This document shows, piece after piece, positions 32,441 through 44,249 of a DNA stretch of 64,000 bases. How positions within the stretch are numbered: position 1 is the first letter of the stretch; each line of letters starts with the position of its first letter. The notes beneath the pieces are model-generated. The model saw only the letters and a program-made list of their open reading frames with translations. It did not search any database and had not been told where the DNA came from. A program made the translations under genes and the position numbers. The stretch spans positions 35,175,512 through 35,239,511 of the forward strand of contig OZ020306.1 of the NCBI GenBank assembly GCA_963971305.1. Reading direction: 5' to 3'. The stretch comes from Arcuatula senhousia. Its lineage: Eukaryota > Mollusca > Bivalvia > Mytilida > Mytilidae.

Positions 32441-32770
32441 ATTCAGTGCATATATGCCTAGAATTGACAATGAAAAAAAAAACAAGACAAAGGAAGATCA
32501 GAATTGGTGTTATCCAAACCGGAGAGTAAGAAAAGATGTCTGAATGAATACTTCTATATTGATCGTACCAAGTTAAAAGTTTCATACTGACATCAAAGAT
32601 TTTTATTTCTTAAATAATATGACTTATAATCGTAATAAAACACACTACTTGTAACTTGTTACTTTTTATTTTCCTTTGGTTTGTTAATTCTTAATCACGC
32701 TTTTCATACTATGATAATCTTGTTATCTTCGGAAACGTTATTACCTGCATTCTCCAATGGAAATAGTGAC

Positions 32771-33740
32771 TGAATGCCATTTCACCTTAAATAATTCCAA
32801 AGTTACCAAATTCGTTAACCCTTGAGTTACCATATTTGGAAACAATTACTGGTCCGAAAGAATATTACAAAATAGTGACAACAGAAGCCGTAATTGCAAA
32901 ACAATGAGCATTTTTCAGGGTCTCACCAAACCAACCGAAAGTGTCCAAAATCTGACACACTGAGCAACCTTACATCGTAGTAAAGGGCAGTGATGTATGA
33001 AACCTGTAGTTTTTAGTATAATTTCACCTTAGGAAATGCCAAAACTTAAATAATTCCAAAGTTACCAAATTCTTTAACCCTAGAGTTACCATATTTGGAA
33101 ACCATTACTGATCCGAGTTAGTTAAGTTAGTCATTGCTTTACTCCCAAGCAGCACGATTTCGGCTATATCCGGGAGTTGAACATGAAAGTGGTGATACAA
33201 TGAACATGAAATATAGATGAAGTGGATGAAATGGGGACACAATGCCAATCGGATAGGAGAGTTTTGACTGCCACTGGAAAAAGGAGTGATGGGTATAGGG
33301 ACGGGAAATTTAGCCTCCTGCATGGGGATCCTACGGGTCCTACTCTTACTGAGACCTGCAGCAGGGTTCTTTAACGTGCGAGGAACGTGACATTTTTTCC
33401 CAACACGGTGCACCATTATGGTTTGCGCTTAGGTTTTCCGCATTATCGCCTGACGACCCCGCATCTCTCGATGTCAGGGCTGCCCCATTCAACCAACTGG
33501 GGCACACATCACAGTCGCTTTGTGGGCAAAGCGGCCTGACCCGATGTCAAGTTTCTGAGCTCTCTTTAAGGGACTTTTACCGACAAGCTTAGCGCTGATC
33601 CGAAGAGTGACAACACAAGCCTTAAATTTAAGCATATTTCAGGGTCTAACCAAACCAACCGAAAGTGTCCAAAATCTGTCATACTGAGCAACCATACGTC
33701 GTAATATACAGCAGTGAATAAAACCTGTAGTTTTTAGTAT
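32771..33740 (+). repeat. Two tandem copies of a ~250 bp unit, the second interrupted
   Basis: The first unit spans about 32771-33020. The second spans 33021-33115 plus 33597-33740. Shared blocks are ATTCCAAAGTTACCAAATTC, GAGTTACCATATTTGGAAAC, CCAACCGAAAGTGTCCAAAA and AAACCTGTAGTTTTTAGTAT. Confidence 0.75.
33116..33587 (-). mobile_element. GC-richer insertion with 9 bp target duplication
   Basis: CTGATCCGA occurs on both sides of the insert within the second tandem unit. The insert is clearly less AT-rich than its surroundings. Its minus strand includes CCCCAGTTGGTTGAATGGGG, faintly like a tRNA A box, and a ~100-codon ORF (33416-33105) without a recognised domain. It could be a SINE or a small DNA transposon; the 9 bp duplication is compatible with either. 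Confidence 0.6.
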
Positions 33741-34204
33741 ATTGAAAGATAAACTATATCTATAATTGTCTTCATATCTCTTTAATCAAAGATTAAGAAC
33801 AAATGTTAAATCAAGTCATGTTTTTAAAAACACACTTCTAGATAAATAAAGTTTGTAAAATGTCATTCGGCCCTACACGACATATTTCAGATGTGCTGCG
33901 CCTGTGTTTATTGCTTGTTGTACATGTATGCTCTGAGAAGAAAATCGAAAGCAGGATATATTTATTTCTGGTGGCATTATCAAACAAATTGTCGGCAGAT
34001 TGCAATCATTCTGATTTATTTTTTCACCATTAACTGGTAAGTTTTCAAAATGTACAAAATTGTAAAAATTAGACCTAGATATGGAAAAATGAAACCTGTA
34101 AAAAATGATAAACGTAGTTGATAGCAAAAAAAAAAAACACTGTCACGTCTTTGGATCAGCATCATTCAATAACAAATTTCCAATGTTTTACAATAACCTT
34201 TGCT
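33741..34204. other. GPCR 3' UTR and flanking DNA
   Basis: AT-rich sequence after the GPCR stop codon. AATAAA-type signals on the minus strand lie near 34015, 33963 and 33908; which one is used cannot be told. Confidence 0.4.
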
Positions 34205-35344
34205 TTATCTAAAAACCCTCTTCGATGCCAAAGTAGCCGGTAAAGTCCTCCTCTGTTTTTTGAAGAAGTTTCTAAAATGGCGACGGAATCGTTCATCAGA
34301 CAATCCATAAATGAAAGGATTTGCTATGTTATTGATAAAGATGGTCCAAAAGAATGTCCAAAATATGGCTCCCTCGGTAAATGTCATCATACAGTCTAAA
34401 TCGGGGACGGTATGGAGAATAATTGCCAGTGCATGGTGGAGGAACGAGCTAAAAATGTATACTGACGTAATTATCAGAAATGTTAACGTCGTTTTTCTGG
34501 TTTGGACTGTTTTAGTTGCAAATGACACAGCGCTTCCAGTTGACGCATATGATGAGGTTGAACAACCTCTCTCAACGGGCGGTTTATGAGTCGTGTTGTC
34601 CGATTCAGATGCATTGCTTACAGTTGATATGACTTTAGTAAAGTACCTTGACTTTTTATGGACCCGTAGCATAATGATGAAATAAAGAGTTGCTAACAAG
34701 GCCGACACTAAGACTAGGATTACCGTTAATATGACATATTGCCACTCTGTTATTATTTTAGCAATGTCAAAGTCTTCCTTATAGCACCTCGTAACTCGGA
34801 GGTTTATATCAACAATATCGTACTGGGCATTTCCATAAATAACCGGCACATGCCATGAAAGCGCTAATGAGACAACGTTGACTAGTACACAGTAAAGTTT
34901 AGCTTTCTTATCCGAAATCTGTAAACACAACGGCTGACAGATATTCCTATACCGGTCAAATGCTATAAGAATAAGTGTAAATGGTGACGCAAGCCCTATA
35001 TAAAACCCGACGAAATGTCCAAATTTACAAAGTCCTTCGTCCGGAAAGTTTTGTGAGAATAAAAGATACGTTAACACGAAGGGCATCGTCAGTGAGCAGT
35101 TTATCGTGTCCAGAAAGGCCAAACACAGCACGAAGACTCGGTATGTAGATTTGGTATACTTCAGTTTGAATATCACTATCACCAAAACATTTCCTACAAG
35201 TCCAACAAATATCATCAATGCCACAAAAACAATGGCCGGTACGTTTCTTTTATTTATTAGCTGACTAATGTCGGACGGATTGATGGTTTGGTTGCCATAG
35301 TCCGTGCTTAACCACTTTGTGCAGTTCAGTTGAGAAAACTCCAT
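34205..35344 (-). CDS. Class A G-protein-coupled receptor (intronless coding region)
   Basis: This 379-residue plasma-membrane receptor has seven hydrophobic segments at about 36-60, 68-96, 108-130, 150-170, 201-227, 284-311 and 326-347. Diagnostic residues are GN in TM1 (51-52), LAFLD with Asp79 in TM2, Cys106 and Cys187 for the extracellular disulfide, the DRY motif (130-132), and NPFIY (342-346) as NPxxY. The N-terminus has glycosylation sequons NCT (7) and NQT (18). The third loop is Ser/Thr-rich, and the tail is basic. TM6 lacks the usual CWxP (SVYIFSSFLHHA instead). The ligand cannot be told; the layout fits peptide-type receptors, many lineage-specific in molluscs. The start Met follows a spliced 5' UTR. 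Confidence 0.9.
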   Translation of the reverse strand: MEFSQLNCTKWLSTDYGNQTINPSDISQLINKRNVPAIVFVALMIFVGLVGNVLVIVIFKLKYTKSTYRVFVLCLAFLDTINCSLTMPFVLTYLLFSQNFPDEGLCKFGHFVGFYIGLASPFTLILIAFDRYRNICQPLCLQISDKKAKLYCVLVNVVSLALSWHVPVIYGNAQYDIVDINLRVTRCYKEDFDIAKIITEWQYVILTVILVLVSALLATLYFIIMLRVHKKSRYFTKVISTVSNASESDNTTHKPPVERGCSTSSYASTGSAVSFATKTVQTRKTTLTFLIITSVYIFSSFLHHALAIILHTVPDLDCMMTFTEGAIFWTFFWTIFINNIANPFIYGLSDERFRRHFRNFFKKQRRTLPATLASKRVFR

Positions 35345-35420
35345 TTTTTTTACTCAAGTCAACGACAGGAACTGACCATGCAGAGTGCTAGTCCTCAATG
35401 AATTGTTCTAGAATCTTCGT

Positions 35421-35880
35421 CTGAAATAAAATAAAATGAGATGGATGCCTTACAATATTTTGTTACGTCTTCAAAGCCCATCAAAAAGTTATCATATCAT
35501 CATTGTGATGTTTATACAGAATTTTAATACCTTCAAATCAAAAATGACTTAATTAGACAATATAACAGAAAATATCTTGACATCAACTCCGAGATGAAAA
35601 ATAGTTAAGGAGAATAGTACTGAAAATAATGGCTTGCAAAAACTTAGCAAATTTTGAATACACAATATAAAATATATACCGAAAACTTTTTCATTAACAA
35701 TTCAGACCGGCTGTATAAAGCAAAATAATCCAATTCAGTCAAATGAAGAAGCCTTTCTACAACATGTTGTAATATTCTGCAACCCTAATAAATGTACAGA
35801 TTTTTCAATATAAGGACATGAACAAAACTTGAAAGTAATCAAATCACATAATAAAACATTAAACAACAGATGTTACTCAC
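35421..35880 (-). other. Predicted 5' UTR intron of the GPCR gene
   Basis: Donor GTGAGT (35880-35875) and acceptor TTTATTTCAG (ending 35421) define a 460 bp intron upstream of the start codon. This is inferred from splice-site quality only. Confidence 0.55.
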
Positions 35881-36042
35881 CATAATAACAAATTCCTGCT
35901 TTACAATTGAAAACCTACAACTCGAATGCTGACTGGTTCGATGAAATAGGAAGGGAAGATCCAGATAAAAATATTAACGCAATTTGATCTTCTTCGACCG
36001 TTTTTCCTCCAAATCCATTAAATTTTCCTAGAACGTCAATCG
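35881..36042 (-). other. Predicted non-coding first exon of the GPCR gene
   Basis: It is the stretch between the TATA-like box and the GTGAGT donor. It contains a 14-codon upstream ORF (MDLEEKRSKKIKLR), and a second uORF would form across the splice (ATG at the exon end, then TKILEQFIED). Confidence 0.45.
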
Positions 36043-36059
36043 GACTGTCCCATTAACTG

Positions 36060-36075
36060 CCTTTTATATTTTATA
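36060..36075 (-). promoter_or_regulatory. TATA-like box of the GPCR gene
   Basis: On the minus strand the sequence reads TATAAAATATAAAAGG, about 30 bp upstream of an initiator-like ACAGTCC and of the predicted first exon. Confidence 0.5.
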
Positions 36076-36079
36076 GACA

Positions 36080-36955
36080 TATTATTAATTTCCATGAACA
36101 ATCGCGATTGGTTTTCTATCCATTATAATTATACCAAACTATCGAAAATAACATGGCATAATTTCCGTATCCCTTATCTCTTCTATTGTTTAATTATCCT
36201 AAAATGAAAAGGATTTGTTGTATTTGCTCTAGTCTCGAGTCATTTCCATAAATTCTGGAAAAAAAATTAATGGCTTGTCTCGGCTTTTAAGATGAGGGCG
36301 TTATGTACAACTTCCGTTTGCTATCTAATAGTATATCCTTATTCCGATTTTAAAATGTTACTCACAAAATTAATATATATGGTCTAAGAGAAACAATGTT
36401 TTAGTTATTCGGTCAATCGTGTATAAAGATAGTATCAGCCACATTTAGCATGGAAATTAAAATGGACAAGTAGATTTTCATTACACGGTTTAATGTACTC
36501 CATTGAATTAGGTAAATTTTCTTGTATAGGCATAATCGGTGATTGTTACATTTTAAAAATTAAAGCAAGCATTTTCCTGTTATAAAGTAAAGTTTTATCC
36601 TTAAAAACAAGAAGTAGATGTCCAACTGATCTAGGATATACAGTTTGCCAAAAGAACAACCCTGCCAACTCTCAAATTATTCCATACGAGTGTACGTTTT
36701 CTGAGAACAGCTCGACGGAATTTTTACATCATTTTCATATCGACTCAGACCAAAACAGGAAGTAAAAGTCCTACTGGTCTTAAAGTTGCTTTAGACTTTC
36801 AACCATCAAATCTAAATCATTCTCGTGTACTGTTTGAGAAAAAGTTGATGGGAATTGATACGGATGGGCAGCTGTATTGACGAACACGAATAAAATTATT
36901 GCTCCCGACATGTCTTGGCGGGACCAGTAAAAATAAACAACAAAAATGTCAAGAC
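36080..36955. other. Upstream of the GPCR, no gene
   Basis: AT-rich DNA. A degenerate copy of the 30.5-31.5 kb tandem unit (AACAGGAAGTAAAAGTCC and CTGAGAACAGCTCGACGG) lies at about 36605-36850. Confidence 0.45.
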
Positions 36956-36959
36956 ACTT

Positions 36960-37310
36960 TGAACAATGACCATAACCCCTTTAAAGGTCATCTGACAACT
37001 TAAACCCAATGGAAAATTTTGTAGAGCTTGATGAGTTGAAGATTAAAGCAAGCAACAGTTTTTTTTCTATATTTTCTAAAGGGAATTACATGAAACAACC
37101 TGTCTTTAAAGACTGATAGAATGAAAATAATTATTGTAATTGTGGGCGTTTGAGGATAAAAAAACTCATTTAAGGGATCATTATAAAACCTCAAACTATG
37201 GAGACACGGGGGGATATGCAGAGCTCAATAAGCTGAAGGTTTTATCAAGGAACAGCTTTTCCCTAAATCTTTGAATAGTTTTCATTCTATTGAACATGTT
37301 GTTTATGGAC
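36960..37310 (+). repeat. H1 core fragment
   Basis: Diverged core units with ATAACCCCTTTAAAGGTCAT, GTAGAGCTTGATGAG and AAGCAAGCAACAG. Neither terminus is present. Confidence 0.6.
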
Positions 37311-37595
37311 GTTCCACCACGGACGACAGTACTTCACCAAGGTTTGCTTATAACAGTAAAATGCAATCTAGTAAATCACAATCTAAACTCTGTTGCAAAG
37401 ATTGTAATGTAATGTGATTCTTATTTTTCTGTTAAAAAAACTGTAATTATATATCTGTTAAATGATTCGCAAACCGACCTCAAACTTACATGTAATTATG
37501 GACATATGTTAAATAAAGCATGTTAGTCCTTTAATTCACTATTTTTTAGTATACTTTAATACCGTAAACAATCTGTGCGTGGTTATACAAGTAAA

Positions 37596-39187
37596 CAAGA
37601 GACCCCCAGGGGCCTGAATAGCTCACTTGGTACTGAATTTTCTATGAGCTATTACCCCTCAAATGGGTCCTCGGACATCTTTGATCCAAAGGAGATTGAA
37701 AGCTGAAGAATGAGCTGAAGGTTTACGCAAGGAACAGCCTTTCTCTCTCTCCAACACTTAAAGTCAAAGGGGCAAAAACATGAAAAAAATCTTACCTTTA
37801 AATCTAAAACTCCTACAAGGATTCATCTGATGTCTAACTTCCACAAAATAGATACTTCTGTACAGCTTAAACAAGGGTGCTATAGGCCACAAACATGAAA
37901 ACCCGTTATTTTTTTATCTTTCCAGGGGTAAAAACACTATAAAGTGTCATCTGACAGCTTCAAACCAATGGAGACTTTTGTATGGTTCACTCAGCTGAAG
38001 GTTTAAGCAAGCAACAAGCTTTTCTCTTTCTGTAATGGTTTTCATTCTATAGGCCAAAAACATGAAAAAACGCAATTTTTTACCCTTAAAGAGCCATAAC
38101 CCCTATAAAGGGTCATCTGACAGCTTCGACCGAAATGAAGACTTTTGAAAAGCAATGAGCTGATTGTTTATAGGGCAAAACATGAAAAATGCTATTTTTT
38201 TACCTTTATAAGACATAACCCTATAGGGGGTCATCTGAAAAAATCGACCCATGGAGACTTGTTTAGAGCTTTTGATTCTGAAGAAGGAAAGTTGCATAAG
38301 ATTTCTCTATCTCTTATACTTTTTGATTTAGGTCTAATTTAACCATTTTGACGTTCACATGTATTTTCAGCTTAAAATTTACATTTTTGAAATTTTTGCT
38401 TGAACAAATACGGGTAGGATGGTACACATGTTATATATCATTGCTAAGCTAATAAAGTCTTCTGTCTAATTCTAGTATAAAACATGAACCACCAAGGATT
38501 TCATTTTTCGCAAAATTGGGCCCTACACAAAATGCTCAAAACGCCATTTTCAGCATGCTTTCCTGTCTCCCACATGAAGCCTTTTCTTACAGTCAAGTAT
38601 TAAGCAAAATTCATACACTTGTCAAAAATAACTCAAGGATACCTAAAATGACTGAGTCTTTGGGTTTCATTTGACTCTACACACGTTTCCATTATTTATC
38701 AAATAAAACGTTGACAAATACGTACAATGACAGTGCATTTTTCATTTTTAATGGACTATATGAGGAACCCATGTCTATTTTTAGCAACGGCGGCCATGTT
38801 TTTCGACGGATCAAAAATCGAAACATAATTTTGTGCAGGACATCCCAAGGACCAAGTATACATACCAAGGGGGTGGTAAAGGGGGGGGGGTACATGCACG
38901 GATGAACGACCAATTAAAATGAAAATCACCATGAACGGCCAATAAAAAAAAATGATAATCACGATGAACGAAAAATGAAATAGAGAAACACGATGCACGA
39001 TGAACCTCCATGCACGGCTGAACGGGAAATAAAAATTGCTCAACACGATGCACGAAAAAAACCCTTTACCACCCACTACCAAGTTTCGTTGAATTATGTT
39101 CAATAGTTGCAGAGGGGAAGATTTTTGAAAAAAAAAACGACCGGACGCCAAGTGATGGCAATAACTTACCTGATGTCCAGGTGAGCA
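37596..39187 (+). repeat. Modular element H1, copy C
   Basis: It starts CAAGAGACCCCCAGGGGCC and ends CCAGGTGAGC before an A run. Core units are strongly diverged (about five). The segment ACGGCGGCCATGTTTTTCGA and the terminal CCAAGTGATGGCAATA are retained, and the microsatellite is almost lost. A 207 bp MITE interrupts it at 38870. Confidence 0.75.
38870..39076. mobile_element. MITE with GGGTGGTAAAGGG ends and 7 bp target duplication
   Basis: GGGGTGGTAAAGGG at the left and CCCTTTACCACCC at the right are perfect inverted ends. TACCAAG flanks both sides (38863-38869 and 39077-39083). In other H1 copies this site reads uninterrupted as ATACCAAGTTTCATT. The interior is a degenerate array of CACGATGAACG and CATGCACGG motifs. 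Confidence 0.85.
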
Positions 39188-39753
39188 AAAAAAAAGTCAA
39201 TAATTTGCAGAATCATGCATATGGTATGAATTTGCATTTGACACCATTTGAGTTTTTATACATGTATATATAGACTGTCGGAAACCACAGAATATATATA
39301 GGATATCCTTGAGTATTAATACCTATTTTTTAACAATTAAAAATGTTATATGAGGATTTACTTAAAAAATAGGTTACAATTATATTTTCATATTGCGAGG
39401 TGGGGCATTATGTTTTTGGACATATTGTTCTTCCTTTTTTAAAATTTCTACAAAGAAATTAGTCGCTGCATCGACCATTGTGTATATTTTAAAGTCAGAT
39501 TAAGCCAAGTAAACGGTTGAACTTTTGGTACATTTTCCACAGACATGAAGGTTTGCTTTCCCCGTGCAATTGCATTCTTGTTCTGCATATCAATAAAAGA
39601 ACATTATATCCCCGCCTTCTCCGACTCAACGGAAATCAGCAAAGCGAGAAAGATTTTAGGTGCTCCGGAAGCAATATAATGATGTTACCATAGCAATAAC
39701 GTGACTCTTCTTCTTTGTATTCTTAGTTTGACGAGCTGTTTCTTTCACAGGCA

Positions 39754-39847
39754 CTAGTTTCTATCAATAAGGGGGCCTAGAGTCGACTATATATAAAGTA
39801 AAGAGCCTTATATATATAGTCGATTCCCTTATTGATAGAAACAAGTG
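39754..39847. repeat. Long palindrome
   Basis: GTTTCTATCAATAAGGG pairs with CCCTTATTGATAGAAAC, and inner TCGACTATATATAA pairs with TTATATATATAGTCGA. A ~94 bp near-perfect inverted repeat results. Confidence 0.85.
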
Positions 39848-39987
39848 ACTGTGGTTTCTTGATACACGGTTAGTTGTGTCATTGCATTTGCGTATCATCT
39901 GTTGTCATTATTGAGGAAAATCAAAAGTCACTTTTTGAATTTGTAAATGCGTAAGGTACAAATTATTACGGTAATCTGCGTTACATT

Positions 39988-40076
39988 TTTAGTCTGGCTC
40001 CGTTTATTTCGTACTTCACCCCTTAGTAAATGGAGCCAATAAGTGTCTGAGTACGAAAACGGAGCCAAACTAACGT
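39988..40076. repeat. Inverted repeat AGTCTGGCTCCGTTT
   Basis: AGTCTGGCTCCGTTTATTTC followed by GTACTTC is mirrored by GTACGAAAACGGAGCCAAACT about 50 bp later; possibly a small foldback element. Confidence 0.6.
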
Positions 40077-40639
40077 CTGATTTTAATCAGCTTGCAGAAA
40101 GGTAATGGGAGGATTTAAAATTACTGCTAATTATAAGCATGAATACGAACTATCTTCCGCTAATAGCTCATTATTAAACATTTAGAATTAATATTTAAAG
40201 CATGCACAATATTGGTAATCCCAACGTACGCTCACAATTAATAATTTGATGATTAAAAGTGTAATAATTCCTTTTTTTTTATTAATATTTATTCCATATA
40301 GGAGTTCTTGTTACTAATACGGCAACATGACAATAGAATATTGTCCTTGATTCTATTTTAAACTGCAATGACAATTGACTTATTTTCTATATACTTAAGC
40401 TTTTCAATTTCATGGAAAGCCGTGAATATGTAATACTAGTATGTCCTTTCTTTCTGTTTCAAGTATATATGTATGTTTTGCCTTTATCTGTCTGTTCCTA
40501 GCCGTTTGTACTTAAATCAAATCACCAATGTTCCTTCAGATTGTGGCATATAAACATTTTACGATCTGTCCGTCTGTACGATATACAAAAAAGCAGGAAC
40601 AAAACGCAAATCAGTAACAGAAACATAAGGTGTCATTTG

Positions 40640-40925
40640 ACTGGAGACTTTTGAAGATCTTATGATGCTGAAGAAGAAGAGTTGCATAATATTTTCTCTA
40701 TATCTTATACTTTTTGATTTAAAAGCCAAATACTGTATAGTCTGAACCCTTGGTCTATTTAACCTACGACGGCCATGTTATTTGACGGATAAAAAATCGA
40801 AACACAATTTTTGTGCAGGACACCCCAAGGATCAATTATACCAAGTTTGATTAAATTCTGTTCCGTAATTTCAGAGGAAAAGATTTTTGAAAAACTGTTA
40901 ACGGACGACAGACGACGACGACATG
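40640..40925 (+). repeat. H1 3' fragment, copy D
   Basis: It retains the unique segment after the core array (GATGCTGAAGAAGAAGAGTT, ACGGCCATGTTATTTGACGG, CCAAGTTTGATTAAATTCTG) and the start of the GACGACGA microsatellite, then stops before the 3' hairpin. Confidence 0.7.
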
Positions 40926-42723
40926 ATAAGAAACCAAACTTTAACAAGAAGCAAAGGTGAAGTAAGATGGGAAAATCACAAATCGTCAAGCTGAAAAGCC
41001 AAAGACAAGACTTGCATCACAACTTAACAAAGACTTTTCAACCAAACTGAAATCTCTAGATTTTGAATATTTATTCATTATGATATGTCTGTTTATACCA
41101 TTCAATTTAATTTAGCTCGTATATAGTAATTTAAATAACAAACGAAAAAAGTTACAGCCAAAAATAACATTTTATAGGTGAATACGACATAAAATCATTA
41201 TGATTCAAATAATATCATGGCGCATTAGCCAAGTTGAAGAGCATTTACAATTGATTGGTTAACTTATCATTTAGAAACCTTTTTTGTCTCGCCTGCGACG
41301 AAAAGTCGCGGAAGGCGAGGTATTACTTTCCGACGGCGGCCACGGAGGCGGCGTCGTAAAATTTTTTGTATGACTTTTGCGGAAAATGAATTACTTGAAA
41401 ATTATGATAGCTACCCATCTGATATTTGGTACAGTTCAGATTATGGTCAACGCAAATGTTATCATGCCGTGTGACCCTGACCCAATTTTCACGCTCCGAG
41501 TGACTCTGTGAACTTAGGTCTTTTTTCAGGTCGAAAACTTCTTCGTAAGACTTTTGTGGAAAATGAATTTCTTGAAAATTACACCCCAGTTCTATTGTTT
41601 AAAGTCGAACTTTCATTTACAGAAACTTTCTTTGTGTGAGTAACTCTTTTGTTCTAAGAACAATAGGCTTAATTCACAAAGGCAAAAACAGGGGTTTCCA
41701 GATACCCCTGCTTTTGCGCTTGTGAACACACCTCATGTTCATAGAACAAAAGAGCTTCTCATACAGAGAAACTTTAGTAATATTCAGCCCAGGGCATCTG
41801 AAAAGGAAATGAAAACAGTTCACCTTATAAGGTTAAAAAAAACCATTAAAAAATGAAAATAAACAAGCAAAACAAAGTAAGAATATGTCTAATAGACATA
41901 ATGCCGATATTTCGCAACATTAGAGAGGGACGAAAACACAGACGGACGGACGAACAAACGTATCCAACGACTGTATGTCCCAATAACTTTCGTAGATGGG
42001 GTATCAAAATGAGTCAAAGATAGAAATGACCGGATTTCGTAAAACAGGAAGTAGGTAGACAATAGGCCTGAAATTAATTCAACGGTATGGGACCCATGCT
42101 GATTACCAAATTTCAAAAGGATGTAATAAGAGGTTGCTGAGAAAACTGTTTAGAAATTGTCCCTAATTGACCATTTATGCAAAAAATTAAATAAGTTGTC
42201 CAACAGGAAGTAGAAGAGAGAAGGACTCTTAATCGATCCACATGCTAAGGGACATCGTACTGCACATGTATCAAAATACAAAATAAAAAATTAAAATGAA
42301 ATAAATTTTCTTCAAATACGCAATTTCCTTAACTTAAATTACCTGCTCTCAGAAATTAATGATATTCAAAGGGACAGCAGCCAAAGCACATCCGTCTTCC
42401 CTGGTGGTCATATAAAAACTGAATGAATCTTAAAGATATTCAGTTTAGAAGTGTTCACTGTTTTAATTAGCATGATACAAAATCATCAGTTATTTGTAAA
42501 GTAATTAATCTGTTTAACAAGTTGATTAATCTGTTTTAATCCTAAAATCATCTCAGTTGCTTAATATCTTGAATTAAAGAGGCCCCTGTTTGGGGAAGAA
42601 AAAAATCAGAAATATGTTTACTAACTCAGTTTTATAATTAAAGCCACTTTTTATTGCTTTCTATCAAAAATTTTTAATTCTAAGTTTACTGGGGTGTAAG
42701 TTAGTTATACTATTCGTTATACG

Positions 42724-42789
42724 GTGTTTCTGGATAAGAAACCCACTCGGACCTCCGGTCCTCGGGGTTTCTTATCCAGAAACACCTTT
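42724..42789. repeat. Strong 66 bp hairpin
   Basis: GGTGTTTCTGGATAAGAAAC and its exact complement GTTTCTTATCCAGAAACACC form the arms, with a GC-rich inner part that itself folds (CGGACCTCCGGTCC). TATAC/GTATA extend the outer stem. Confidence 0.85.
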
Positions 42790-43049
42790 ACCTCATGGTA
42801 TAACTATTACGTATTTTAGCCAGGCATCTGATATCTGACATAACTGCCACAATGCCTTGTGACCCTGACCCCATTTCCCGCTCCAATGACTTTGTGAACA
42901 TATGTTTTTTGAGGCAGTAAATGTCGTGGAAAATGAAGTTCTTGAGATGCGCAATAGCTAGACATCTGATATTTGGTATACAGACAGCTCATGGCGTGTG
43001 ACCTTGACCCCCTTTTCACGCTTCAGTGACTTTGTGAAAATGAATATGG

Positions 43050-43640
43050 AGCATTACAGCGGTCAAGTGTGTCGGTTTTTGTGTGATGATACATCACCAA
43101 ATCATTAATTGTTTGACGTGTTGTGTCGGATTTAAAATCGCCATACTTGATTTTTGGACATCAGTCGATAGATGCTTCTAAGCTAGCTGTCAGTAACTTT
43201 GAGTATCTCTACGTCCCGTTAATTTCTTGTTGTCATTTTGTCTCAGGTTCTCTCTTGTTGAATTGAACTTCTATCGATTTGATATCTACTGTGTTTTGTT
43301 ATTGATTATCAATAGGTGGAAGGATGTTGCCAAAAAACAAGTTTAACCCCGCCACATTTTAAATGTGCCAGTCCTTAGCCAGGAATCTTTATCAAGGCTT
43401 ATGTTTGTATTTCGTCGAATTTATGTTAAATGGTTTTTTTTGTCAAAAAGGTCTTTCATTGCTTTTTATGGTTGGGCTTGAATCATATGTAGTTTATTTT
43501 AAATCCAGGGCCAAGTGAAAAAACTGCGAGCAGCGACGAAAGGTCACATTGAAGGCTGCTGGCTGTTTTCCAATACTTAAAATTTTCGTTTATGCTGCAG
43601 GTTGTGTCGTGTACACTTATTCCACATCTTCATTATCAAC
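43050..43640 (+). repeat. Interspersed repeat family T, copy 3
   Basis: It matches 31815-32440: GCGGTCAAGTGTGTCGG, CTAGCTGTCAGTAACTTTGA, TGTGCCAGTCCTTAGCCAGG, GGTTGTGTCGTGTACACTT. Confidence 0.7.
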
Positions 43641-44249
43641 TATTCTTTAAAGAGGTATAATAACAAGGCATTTGATCTCTAGGATATCGATGAATTAAAT
43701 TGGGGTTTTGGGTCCGTCCCAATGTCATTCAACCTTGACCTCATTTCCACACTAAATGACTGTTAATATTGTTTTGTGTGTGTGTGTTCAGTCTTTTATG
43801 TTAAGGGAGGACGAAGCTGAGACATTGAACATTTTCGGGATTCTCTGACTTTATCCATTCAAATGCATTTAAAAATTTCCAAAATGTTTTCTTAATTTTT
43901 TTTTTCAGGATATTAAGTTAAAAAAAAGTCCTTATAAACACATTTAAAAAAAAAAGCAATTCTAATTACTGTATCAATATTAAAACAGAAGAGAAAGTTT
44001 CAGTGCATTTCCTGTGAAAAGTCTAGAGGAGTTTATTTCCCGCCATATTTTTAGGCGTTTATATCTTTAAAACTCCAAAATGTTTCTAAGAACTTTTCCA
44101 TAAAGTCTAGTTATTTTGAGTTAGTTATGCTTTTGTATTTTGTTCATGATAATTTTCATATCCTACATGTCCTATTATGTTCGACTTATAAACATAATTC
44201 CAAGAAAATTTTACAGCGTCACACTATTCTATGTAACTATATATATTAT

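Larger units (their letters stand above)
39190..40480 (+). repeat. Segmental duplication, copy 1
   Basis: It aligns in pieces, same strand, to 44790-46010. Shared pieces include ATGCAGAATCATGCAT-like, ATATATAGACTRTCGGAAAY, ACAATTAATAATTT, GAGTTCTTGT and CCGTGAATAT. It is strongly diverged. Confidence 0.6.

Noticed and set aside
33105..33416. 103-codon minus-strand ORF in the 9 bp TSD insertion
   Set aside because: No recognisable domain; the open frame probably follows from the higher GC content of the mobile insert.
33500..33590. tRNA gene suggested by a weak A-box-like sequence
   Set aside because: No cloverleaf can be formed and the B box is poor; at most a SINE remnant.
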